Part shown: piece by piece, positions 1 through 5,325 of the stretch | How the letters are laid out: each line of letters begins with the position of its first letter | Numbering within the stretch: the stretch's first letter is position 1 | DNA from: Thermaceae bacterium | Lineage (GTDB): Bacteria; Deinococcota; Deinococci; Deinococcales; Marinithermaceae | Length of the DNA stretch: 6,541 nt | Direction: 5' to 3' | Assembly (NCBI GenBank): GCA_027023115.1 | Contig: JALVWZ010000398.1 | Coordinates: 1-6,541 of the forward strand | Position numbers and translations under genes: made by a program | The notes under the pieces: model-generated | Seen by the model: the letters and a program-made list of their open reading frames with translations, nothing else | Told to the model about the DNA's origin: nothing | The model's database searches: none

Positions 1-109
1 CGTGGCCTGTAGCTTGTGGATTGTGGTTTGTTAGAGCGTCACGATCAACTTTCGATACACGCCAACGTCGGCGGCGGCGGCTAGGCTGCGGCTTCGCTTC
101 CGGCATGGG

Positions 110-147
110 CCCCGGATCTCGGTCGGCCCGGCCGGCCTCGTCCGGGG
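110..147. repeat. GC-rich two-tier hairpin, REP-like
   Basis: The outer arms are a perfect 7-bp inverted repeat: CCCCGGA at 110-116 and TCCGGGG at 141-147. Between them, 121-137 contains a second stem (GGTCGG against CCGGCC, with one G.T pair) after a small internal loop. The whole 38-nt unit is almost entirely G+C and could form a strong hairpin on either strand. No T run follows on either side, so it is not a classical intrinsic terminator. The form resembles dispersed REP-type palindromes of GC-rich genomes; copy number cannot be checked here. Confidence 0.55.
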
Positions 148-246
148 AATCGGGAAAGAGCGGTAAGTGGTGAGCGGCTTGTGGCTCACGGCTTGCGAAA
201 ACACCGTGGCGCGCTACCGCGCATGGCGCGCTCGATTCAAACTACT

Positions 247-274
247 TACCACGTACTACGTACTACGTACCACG
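247..274. repeat. 7-bp tandem repeat TACYACG, four copies
   Basis: Four head-to-tail heptamers are seen: TACCACG (247-253), TACTACG (254-260), TACTACG (261-267) and TACCACG (268-274), then a partial TACCGC. Diverged relatives continue on the far side of a G-free stretch (for example TACCTACCACGCACCGCG near 325-342). A related sequence in inverse orientation lies at 160-177 (GCGGTAAGTGGTGAGCGG), matching the complement of 263-280 at 13 of 18 positions. The heptamer periodicity is not a codon multiple, consistent with non-coding DNA. Confidence 0.7.
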
Positions 275-375
275 TACCGCTTCACTTCCCACACCCCACA
301 TCCCACCTCCTACAACCTAATCGCTACCTACCACGCACCGCGTACCGCCCCAGCGGCGGCTTCGCCTTTTGCGCA

Positions 376-1047
376 CTAGCCCTTCGAGTCCGCGCTTTTT
401 TCGGAACGCCAGACCGACCAGGAGAGAACCGTCAGGTAGAGGGTCACCAGAAGCATCGCCGCGACCATGGCCGAAAGCACCATCTGGGGCGGCCAGAGCC
501 AGGCGGCAGCGACCGTCGCCAAGCCGAGGACCAGGAACAACCAGCCGCCGACGCGGTGGGTGACCTGCCAGGCGCGGGGGCTGCTGAGCGTCCAGGGGGT
601 GCGCACGCCGAAGACCCAGTTTTGGGGCGCCTTGGGGAGGTAGTTCCCGAGCACCGCGAAGGTAAGGCCGAGCACTACCAGGAGCCAGCGCAGGCCGCGT
701 TCTGAGGCGACCGGGCCCGGCGCCGCTCCCTGCAGCGTGGTCCAGGTGAGGTAGAGGATCCCCAACTGCATGAGGGTGAGCACCCAGGCGGTGGCGGCGA
801 CGAGCAGCGGCCAGGCCTTCCAGGGGCCGCGGCGGCTGGGGTCGAAGCGGGGCCAGACCGCCAGCACCGCTACGATCAGCAGCTGCAGGGCGGGCAGGGT
901 AAGAATTTCCAGCTTGGAGCCCCAGCGGTCCACCGCGCCGGCGAAGTTCCAGTGGAGTGGGATCCGGTCGGGAAAGAGCGCCAGGGCGTAGAGGGTCGCG
1001 CCCCAGCTAACCATCAAGGCCAAGATGCTTGGGGTGTGCTTTTTCAT
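376..1047 (-). CDS. sdpI: SdpI family integral membrane protein
   Basis: This 223-residue polytopic membrane protein carries both hallmarks of the SdpI family. An N-terminal DUF1648 segment has the pattern FPDRIPLHWNFAGAVDRWGS (residues 25-44). The C-terminal SdpI motif starts at GNYLP (134-138), continues with FGVRTPWTLSS (146-156), and ends in W-x-x-THR-x-GG (about 160-168). Hydrophobic helices are seen near 8-24, 49-65, 78-102, 119-137, 166-186 and 188-210. In Bacillus subtilis, SdpI gives immunity to the SdpC toxin and sequesters the repressor SdpR at the membrane; many bacteria carry it without the toxin. The ATG is preceded by AAAGGAGA at good spacing, inside the end of the upstream regulator gene, so translation is probably coupled to it. 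The stop is TAG at 376-378. Family assignment is firm; toxin-immunity function is inferred only. Confidence 0.92.
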   Translation of the reverse strand: MKKHTPSILALMVSWGATLYALALFPDRIPLHWNFAGAVDRWGSKLEILTLPALQLLIVAVLAVWPRFDPSRRGPWKAWPLLVAATAWVLTLMQLGILYLTWTTLQGAAPGPVASERGLRWLLVVLGLTFAVLGNYLPKAPQNWVFGVRTPWTLSSPRAWQVTHRVGGWLFLVLGLATVAAAWLWPPQMVLSAMVAAMLLVTLYLTVLSWSVWRSEKSADSKG

Positions 1048-1318
1048 CTTCTTCGTCTCCTTTGCCCAACTCCAGCAGATAGGCCAGCGCCTCTTCCATT
1101 ACCGAAGCGGCCAGGCGGTAGACGCGGCGGTTGCCGCGAACCTCGACCTCGACCAGCCCCGCTTCGCGCAGGACCCCTAGGTGCTGGCTGAGGGTGCTGC
1201 GCGCCAGCGGGAACTTTTGGGCCAGCTCACCGGCGCTGCGCTCTCCGGCGCGCAGCTCCTGGAGGACGGCGCGCCGGGTCGGGTCGGCCAGGGCCTTGAA
1301 AAGCAGACTTAGGGACAC
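1007..1318 (-). CDS. sdpR: ArsR-type winged-helix repressor (SdpR-like)
   Basis: This 103-residue DNA-binding repressor has the ArsR/SmtB fold: LFKALADPTRRAVLQELR (residues 6-23), a helix-turn-helix with recognition helix around 39-53 (ARSTLSQHLGVLREAGLV) and a beta-wing EVEVRGNRRVYRL (57-69). The metal-sensing ELCVCDL-type motif is absent, so it belongs with the non-metal SdpR-like members, which usually sit next to sdpI, as here. The reading frame stays open for 1.5 kb upstream, but that part is antisense to the beta-helix gene and would exceed family length. GTG at 1318 is chosen because it begins the conserved domain and lies six bases after a TACAAT -10 box, implying a leaderless mRNA with no Shine-Dalgarno sequence. 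The last 41 nt overlap sdpI. Autorepression is likely from the operator repeats in the promoter. Confidence 0.88.
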   Translation of the reverse strand: MSLSLLFKALADPTRRAVLQELRAGERSAGELAQKFPLARSTLSQHLGVLREAGLVEVEVRGNRRVYRLAASVMEEALAYLLELGKGDEEDEKAHPKHLGLDG

Positions 1319-1322
1319 GCTG

Positions 1323-1337
1323 TAATTGTAGCAATTA
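1323..1337. promoter_or_regulatory. Inverted repeat over the sdpRI -10 box (operator candidate)
   Basis: TAATTG (1323-1328) and CAATTA (1332-1337) form a perfect 6-bp inverted repeat with a 3-bp spacer. It covers the -10 box of the sdpRI promoter. Position and symmetry suit a dimeric winged-helix repressor such as the ArsR-type protein encoded next to it; binding itself is inferred. Confidence 0.55.
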
Positions 1338-1353
1338 TTATTTCGTAATTCAA
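1325..1353 (-). promoter_or_regulatory. sdpRI promoter, leaderless
   Basis: Read on the minus strand there is a -35 box TTGAAT (1353-1348), a 17-base spacer and a -10 box TACAAT (1330-1325). Six bases further on lies the GTG start of the regulator (1318). The expected transcription start falls on or next to that G, so the mRNA would have no 5' leader. Box quality, exact 17-bp spacing and the AT-rich setting in otherwise GC-rich DNA make this the best promoter in the window. Confidence 0.75.
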
Positions 1354-1359
1354 CGAAAT
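1340..1359. promoter_or_regulatory. Inverted repeat over the sdpRI -35 box (operator candidate)
   Basis: ATTTCGT (1340-1346) and ACGAAAT (1353-1359) form a perfect 7-bp inverted repeat with a 6-bp centre. It overlaps the -35 box of sdpRI and lies upstream of the divergent beta-helix gene, so a bound repressor could affect both. ArsR-family operators are typically 12-2-12-like or similar AT-rich palindromes; this one is a plausible main SdpR site. Confidence 0.6.
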
Positions 1360-1388
1360 GGAATCCGGGAGTATCCTGGAAGGAGAAC

Positions 1389-1415
1389 ATGCATATCAAC
1401 CGGCGCTGGAGGTGA
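1389..1415 (+). CDS. Putative 8-codon leader ORF (MHINRRWR)
   Basis: An ATG at 1389 follows a strong Shine-Dalgarno sequence (GGAAGGAG, ending at 1385, 3 bases before the ATG) and reads eight codons to a TGA at 1413-1415. The stop lies inside the Shine-Dalgarno sequence (GGAGGTGA, 1408-1415) of the beta-helix gene at 1421. This is the layout of a translated leader that delivers terminating ribosomes to the next start. Codon content is not informative at this length. It could be a chance ATG; no homologue is recognised. Confidence 0.35.
   Translation: MHINRRWR
1408..1415 (+). promoter_or_regulatory. Shine-Dalgarno site fixing the 1421 start
   Basis: GGAGGTGA lies five bases before the ATG at 1421. 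It sets this start over the earlier in-frame ATG at 1358, which lies inside the operator repeat and would put 21 extra residues before the signal peptide. Confidence 0.75.
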
Positions 1416-1420
1416 GCGTG

Positions 1421-3109
1421 ATGGGCGGCTTGCGAACGATTTGGGGCGGTTTGTTGCTGACGGCGGTGCTGCTGGCGGGCGCTGCGGGCGCGACCGATTA
1501 CTACGTGGACGCCTGCCGGGGTAGCGACTCGGCCGGCGGCACCACCCCGGAGGAAGCCTGGCAGACGGCGGCGCGCGTGCGGCGGGTACGGCTGGCGCCC
1601 GGCGACCGGGTGCTGTTTCACCGCGGCTGCGTCTGGCACGAAGGGCTCGATTTTGGCTGGCTGGACGGGGAGCCGGCGGCGCCGATCGCGATTGGCGCGT
1701 ACGGCGAGGGTGCGCCACCGCTCTTCGACGGTACGGTCGTTCCCGACTGGCAGGCGGTGGGCGCAGGGGTCTACAAGGCGGTGCTGGGCCCCGGGTCGCC
1801 GGTGCCGGGACTGCTTTACTACCGCGGCGAACCCCGGCCGCGGCTGACGGTGCTGCGCTTTCCGGAAGAGCCCGCCGGCCTGAAACCTGGGGCGATCCTG
1901 CTGCAGCTGGAAGGCGGCTACCGCGCCTTCGTGGTGCGGGCGGTGCAAGGCCGGCTGGTGACCAGCCTGACCCTGGTCAAGCTGGCCGCCGGCGTGCCGA
2001 TGCACGTCCGCCAACTCGAGGCCGGCCGTGAGAAGCAGTGGCGACGGACGCTGCCCCCGCCCAAGGTGGCGCCCGACCCGGCGGGGCTGACCGAGCCGGG
2101 CGACTGGCTGTGGAACCCCGACGAAGGAGCGGTTTACCTGAAGAGCGACGCACCCCCGCAGGCGCGGCTGGCGCGGGTTCGCTACGGTCTGCGGTTGGTG
2201 CGCTCGTGCTGCGTGACGGTGGCCGGCCTGGATTTTTCGGGAATGAGCGAGGTGGGCGTTTTCGTGCAGGGCTCGAGCCACGTCAAAGTGAGCGACGTGA
2301 CGGTGCGCGGGGTGGGCTCGAGCGGCCACAAGACCGGCATCCTCCTCTTTGGCAGCAGCGACTCGCAGGTTACGCAGAGCCGGGTGAGCGACGTGATGGG
2401 GGGCGGCATTTCCATTTACGCCTTCGGACCACCGGGAGACCTCGAGCACCGCTCCTGGAACAACCGGATTAGCGGTTGCCGCGTCGAGAACACCGCCAGC
2501 GCCGGCATTGGCCTGGCCACCGACTTCCCGCCGCAGGCCTCTCTGGTGCAGAAGAACCGGGTCGAGGGGAACACCGTCTTGCACGCCAACGCTTACATCT
2601 ACGACGCCGCCGGCATATACACCCTCTTCATCGGCCCCGGCAACGTCATTAGCGGCAACACCGTCAAAAACGGCGGCTCGGAGACGCTGCGCAGCGCCGG
2701 AATCATGCTCGACGTCGGCAGCGCCCCGGTGCTGGTGCAGGGGAACGTGCTCTCCTGGAACTCCAACGGTGGGCTGGCGCTCACCGGCCCCGGCCACACG
2801 GTGAAGGACAACCGCCTGGAAGACAACTGCGCCCCTTCCTGGGACTGCGCCCAGCTGGTCTTTTTCCCGGTGCGCGAAAACCCCGGCGCGACCGTTACCC
2901 ATAACGAGCTAGTCGGCAAGCGGCTGGTGCTGGGCACCGCCAACCCTAAGTTCGCGGCGGTTCCCTCTGCGTTCGACCACAACGACTACCGTTCGGACCG
3001 CTCCCGACCCTTTTGCTGGAGCAAACTCTGGAGCTGCCAGACCTGGCTCGACTTTACAGCCTGGCGGGAGCTGGGCTTTGACCGGCACTCGAGCTACCGC
3101 GGACCGTAG
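1421..3109 (+). CDS. Secreted right-handed parallel beta-helix protein
   Basis: The product has 562 residues. A Sec signal peptide is seen at 1-24 (Arg5, hydrophobic core LLLTAVLLAGAAGA, likely cut after AGA). The mature chain opens with DYYVDACRGSDSAGG..PEEAWQTAARV (26-53), the usual entry of pectate-lyase-like beta-helix proteins, followed by a PGDRVLFHRG strand. Residues about 255-500 show repeated short strands with Asn at turns (NNRISGC, KNRVEGNTV, GNVISGNTV, GNVLSWN, DNRLEDN), the asparagine-ladder signature of this fold. Nine cysteines, including C470/C476 and C532/C539, could form disulfides outside the cytoplasm. Such proteins are mostly polysaccharide lyases, hydrolases, epimerases or binders; which one cannot be said, as no catalytic set is unambiguous. 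It diverges from sdpR and overlaps the next gene at the stop codon. Fold is firm, activity unknown. Confidence 0.88.
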   Translation: MGGLRTIWGGLLLTAVLLAGAAGATDYYVDACRGSDSAGGTTPEEAWQTAARVRRVRLAPGDRVLFHRGCVWHEGLDFGWLDGEPAAPIAIGAYGEGAPPLFDGTVVPDWQAVGAGVYKAVLGPGSPVPGLLYYRGEPRPRLTVLRFPEEPAGLKPGAILLQLEGGYRAFVVRAVQGRLVTSLTLVKLAAGVPMHVRQLEAGREKQWRRTLPPPKVAPDPAGLTEPGDWLWNPDEGAVYLKSDAPPQARLARVRYGLRLVRSCCVTVAGLDFSGMSEVGVFVQGSSHVKVSDVTVRGVGSSGHKTGILLFGSSDSQVTQSRVSDVMGGGISIYAFGPPGDLEHRSWNNRISGCRVENTASAGIGLATDFPPQASLVQKNRVEGNTVLHANAYIYDAAGIYTLFIGPGNVISGNTVKNGGSETLRSAGIMLDVGSAPVLVQGNVLSWNSNGGLALTGPGHTVKDNRLEDNCAPSWDCAQLVFFPVRENPGATVTHNELVGKRLVLGTANPKFAAVPSAFDHNDYRSDRSRPFCWSKLWSCQTWLDFTAWRELGFDRHSSYRGP

Positions 3110-4866
3110 GCGGTCGGCTCGCTCCCAAGTTCGTAGGGACCCAGGTCGGGGGCGGCGCCGTTGTATGCGCCGGTGAGGTTGGGCAGCTCCACGCCGGCGT
3201 CCACCGCCGGGCAGCCGGGCTTTAGCGTCATGGCCGCCAGCCTGGCCGCACGCGGCGGACGGGTGACGGGCCAGGCCTCGAAGCAGTCGGCGCGGTTGAA
3301 GACCAGGCCGTGGGGCTCGAGCCCGGTTGCCGCCTGGAAGGCCGCCAGGTCCGGGTAGCGGTGGTCGGGCCCCCACTTGAAGGCCTTCGTCGCGCTGCCC
3401 CAGTCGAAGCCGTCGTAATCGAGCCGGGTCTTTACCGGTCCGTCGTCGTACTGCTCCCAGACGTAGCGGCCGGCGGCCGAGACGTAGAGGTTGTTCAGCG
3501 AGTCGATGTGGCGCAGGCCCTCGGTGTCGTAGGTGGCCGCCACCGCGTCCTCCCAGCCGACGAGCAGGTTGTGGGCCAGCAGCACCCGACTGAGGCGGCG
3601 CAGCTTAAGGGTGGACTCGAGCGGCGCGGCCACCTGGTTGCGCAAAAAGTACCAGGGGCCGCCGTTCATCGGCTGGAAGCTGAGGCCGTTGTGACGGGCG
3701 TTGCTGATGCGATTCTGCCAGACACGGACGTTGGCGTAAGCGTAGTCGGGCTCGATGCCGTCGTCGGTGACGTCGAAGATCTCGTTGCCGTAGATGTCGA
3801 CGTTCTCAAGCGGATAAGAGATGCCGTCGGCGACGCGGCTGATGCGGTTGTGGGCCACGGTGTGGCCGGCGGTGTGGTTGAGCTCGATCCCCTCGCCGCC
3901 CCAGGTCTTTTGCGGGCAGTCGCCGGCGTGGATCTCGTGGCCGGCGTCGTCCAGGCACTCGCGCAGGTCCTTGTCGCCGACGATGACGTTGTCGCGGATC
4001 ACCCAGGCCGCGCCGCCGTGGTTGAGGGCTATCGAATAGTGAAAGTCGGTGAAGGTGTTGCCCTGGATCACCACCCGCTCCGGGGCGTTGTACGTGCGCA
4101 AACCCCAGTCGCTATCGTCGTCGTCGTTCAGGGTGCCGCGCAGATGCACGCCCTCGAGCCAGACGTAATCCGCGGCGACGCGCACCGGCGCGCTGAAGAC
4201 CACGCCGGGCTCGGCCGCCTTCCAGACCACCCAGCGGCCCTCCTCGCCGGGCTGGTCGAACTCTATCTCGCCGTTCGCGAAGCCGGCGTACTCGCCGAGC
4301 CCCAGCAAGAAGACGTCTCCGGGCCGGGCGTGCCGCTGGGCCTCCTCGATGCCCCGGTAGGGGTTGGCCTCCGTGCCCGCGCCCCCGCCGCTGCCGGGCG
4401 CGACGTAGTAGACGGGGGCGCCCGCGGCGATTTTGGGCTCGCTTTGGGTAGTAACCTCGACGACACCCTCGTCCATGAGACCCTCGGGGCCGGTGAGGCT
4501 GAGCCAGAGCTCGTAAGGGGTGCCGGGCTTCAGGAAGAAGACCGAGCCGGCGCAGCCGTCGAAGCTCGCGCCTTTGCCGGCCACCGGGCTCGGCGGGTCG
4601 TACTGGACGCGGTAGGGCGGCCAGGCCTCGCGCCAGGCGGCTTCGCCGGCGGCGCGGTACTTGAGGCCGCAGGTCGCCCGGGCCTCGGGGTCGGCGCGGA
4701 ACCGCCACTCGAAACCCGCCGAGTGGAGCGTGGCGTAGACGCGCACCTCGCCAAGTTGCGGCGGGCCGCTAGGGGCCCCGTCCCCATCCGCGGGCGGCCG
4801 CGCGGGCGCGGCGGCCCGGCAGGCCGTGAGGAGGAGCAGGACGGCGAACAAAAGAGTGTCGCGCAC
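3094..4866 (-). CDS. Beta-helix lipoprotein with Ig/FN3-like N-domain
   Basis: The product has 590 residues. A lipoprotein signal peptide (FAVLLLLTAC, acylated Cys16) is followed by a Pro/Gly/Ala linker (17-38). A beta-sandwich-like domain follows at about 38-141, whose pattern (VRVYATLHSAGFEWRF and GTPYELWLSLTGPEG) resembles FN3 or purple-phosphatase N-domains. A second module starts YYVAPGSGGGAGTEANPY (153-170), then PGDVFLL and beta-helix coils at about 225-470. It ends with CPAVDAG...PDLGPYELG (552-581), a common terminal signature of beta-helix repeat proteins. Acidic clusters NDDDDSD (247-253) and DDGIEPDY (368-375) are candidate metal or substrate sites. GTG at 4866 is chosen because it directly precedes the signal peptide; a GGAGG lies only one base before it, unusually close, and no ATG suits. 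Probably anchored at the outer surface and acting on polysaccharide; substrate unknown. Tail overlaps the 1421-3109 gene by 16 bp. Confidence 0.87.
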   Translation of the reverse strand: MRDTLLFAVLLLLTACRAAAPARPPADGDGAPSGPPQLGEVRVYATLHSAGFEWRFRADPEARATCGLKYRAAGEAAWREAWPPYRVQYDPPSPVAGKGASFDGCAGSVFFLKPGTPYELWLSLTGPEGLMDEGVVEVTTQSEPKIAAGAPVYYVAPGSGGGAGTEANPYRGIEEAQRHARPGDVFLLGLGEYAGFANGEIEFDQPGEEGRWVVWKAAEPGVVFSAPVRVAADYVWLEGVHLRGTLNDDDDSDWGLRTYNAPERVVIQGNTFTDFHYSIALNHGGAAWVIRDNVIVGDKDLRECLDDAGHEIHAGDCPQKTWGGEGIELNHTAGHTVAHNRISRVADGISYPLENVDIYGNEIFDVTDDGIEPDYAYANVRVWQNRISNARHNGLSFQPMNGGPWYFLRNQVAAPLESTLKLRRLSRVLLAHNLLVGWEDAVAATYDTEGLRHIDSLNNLYVSAAGRYVWEQYDDGPVKTRLDYDGFDWGSATKAFKWGPDHRYPDLAAFQAATGLEPHGLVFNRADCFEAWPVTRPPRAARLAAMTLKPGCPAVDAGVELPNLTGAYNGAAPDLGPYELGSEPTAYGPR

Positions 4867-4988
4867 CCCTCCATTTTCCCACGCTGCAAGCAGGGGCGTC
4901 GCCTGGGCTCGCTGCCAAAAAACCGGCTCGAGCGCAATCGTGCCATACCGGCGCGGGCACCGTTCCAACCCGGCAGAGCAGGCTCCGA

Positions 4989-5018
4989 GCGTTTGCTGGT
5001 CGAGCTGGTGGCAAACGC
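4989..5018. repeat. 8-bp inverted repeat in divergent intergenic region
   Basis: GCGTTTGC (4989-4996) and GCAAACGC (5011-5018) are perfect inverted arms around a 14-base centre that itself repeats GCTGGT (4995-5000 and 5005-5010). It lies between the divergent lipoprotein (start 4866) and YrhK-like (start 5128) genes. It could be an operator or an mRNA hairpin in the lipoprotein leader. No T run follows, so a terminator is unlikely. Confidence 0.5.
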
Positions 5019-5112
5019 CCCTTTCGGCGCGGGTGACCATGCGCCGGGGTCCTTGGAACGAAGCGAGCGACGCTCTAGCGGGGGCTTGCCAAAGATCATC
5101 GTTCGCGCGTTG

Positions 5113-5118
5113 TATAAG
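5113..5118 (+). promoter_or_regulatory. Candidate -10 box for the YrhK-like gene
   Basis: TATAAG (5113-5118) lies six bases before a GTG (5125) and nine before the ATG (5128). The spacing matches the leaderless arrangement seen at sdpR. A TTGCCA at 5086-5091 is the nearest -35-like box but is 21 bases away (19 from the overlapping TGTATA), so the promoter call is tentative. Confidence 0.4.
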
Positions 5119-5127
5119 TGGAAGGTG

Positions 5128-5325
5128 ATGCGGTCTGTACCCGAGCGCCTTCTCACGGCCCTGGGCCTGGCCGGCGGGCTGGCCTTCGTGGCGGGTAGCG
5201 TGCTGTTTTTGAACCCCGAGCGCTACACCGAGGGGGTCTACCTGTTCATCTTTGGCAGCGCCGCCATGCTGGTCGAGCGACTGGGTTTGATCTGGCTCGA
5301 GCGCTACCGTTCCAGCTCGAAGTAA
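5128..5325 (+). CDS. Small two-helix membrane protein, YrhK-like
   Basis: The product has 65 residues and two hydrophobic helices, about 8-28 (LTALGLAGGLAFVAGSVLFL) and 36-56 (GVYLFIFGSAAMLVERLGLIW). The sequence between and around them (AGSVLFLNPERYTEGVYLFIFGSAAMLVE) fits the YrhK domain, in which a GS-x-LF-x helix is followed by a short polar turn and a second helix with an FxxGS motif. Function of that family is unknown. The frame stays open far upstream, but that part is antisense to the lipoprotein gene. The start is ATG 5128 or the adjacent GTG 5125; the latter would suit a leaderless mRNA. The last 22 bp overlap the end of the convergent gene. Confidence 0.65.
   Translation: MRSVPERLLTALGLAGGLAFVAGSVLFLNPERYTEGVYLFIFGSAAMLVERLGLIWLERYRSSSK

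Larger units (their letters stand above)
1..375. other. Non-coding, low-complexity intergenic region
   Basis: No convincing gene is seen here. The reading frames that cross it translate to Arg/Pro/His/Thr-rich text with no family resemblance and run antisense into sdpI. The first 35 bases repeat GTGG/TTGTGG words. A GC-rich hairpin follows at 110-147. From about 160 the DNA is built of short related words such as GGTAAGTGG, TACCACG and TACTACG, followed by a pyrimidine/A-rich stretch. Because sdpI ends at 376 on the minus strand, most of this region would be the 3' untranslated trailer of sdpRI if transcription runs on. No strong intrinsic terminator (GC stem plus U run) was found just after the sdpI stop. 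Confidence 0.7.

Noticed and set aside
195..232. Possible sdpRI terminator (GCGCGC arms, then TTTT on the minus strand)
   Set aside because: The arms are only 6 bp and self-complementary, the T run is short and separated from the stem, and it is about 145 nt past the stop.
241..349. CRISPR-like repeat array
   Set aside because: The units are 7 bp in direct tandem with no spacers.
350..372. GGCG-GCTT-CGCC followed by TTTT on the plus strand as a terminator
   Set aside because: A 4-bp stem is too weak and no plus-strand gene ends before it.
181..705. Plus-strand ORF of 174 residues
   Set aside because: It starts in low-complexity DNA and runs antisense through sdpI; no Shine-Dalgarno sequence or recognisable protein.
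1319..2902. Upstream extension of the sdpR frame to a 631-residue protein
   Set aside because: It is antisense to the well-supported beta-helix gene, lacks family resemblance (Arg/Ala/His/Gly-rich text), and SdpR-type proteins are about 90-110 residues; the open frame is a GC-bias effect.
4867..5060. Promoter for the lipoprotein gene (TTGGAA ... TATGGC on the minus strand)
   Set aside because: The spacer is 15 bases and the -10 matches poorly; not strong enough to annotate.
3310..5124. Upstream extension of the YrhK-like frame to a 671-residue protein
   Set aside because: It mirrors the lipoprotein gene on the other strand, is made of Val/Ala/Gly/Asp-rich text without domains, and such shadows are common in GC-rich DNA.
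4530..5156. Minus-strand ORF of 208 residues overlapping the lipoprotein start
   Set aside because: Its sequence is Arg/Pro/Ser-rich frame-shifted text from the lipoprotein gene; the lipoprotein frame has the signal peptide and lipobox.
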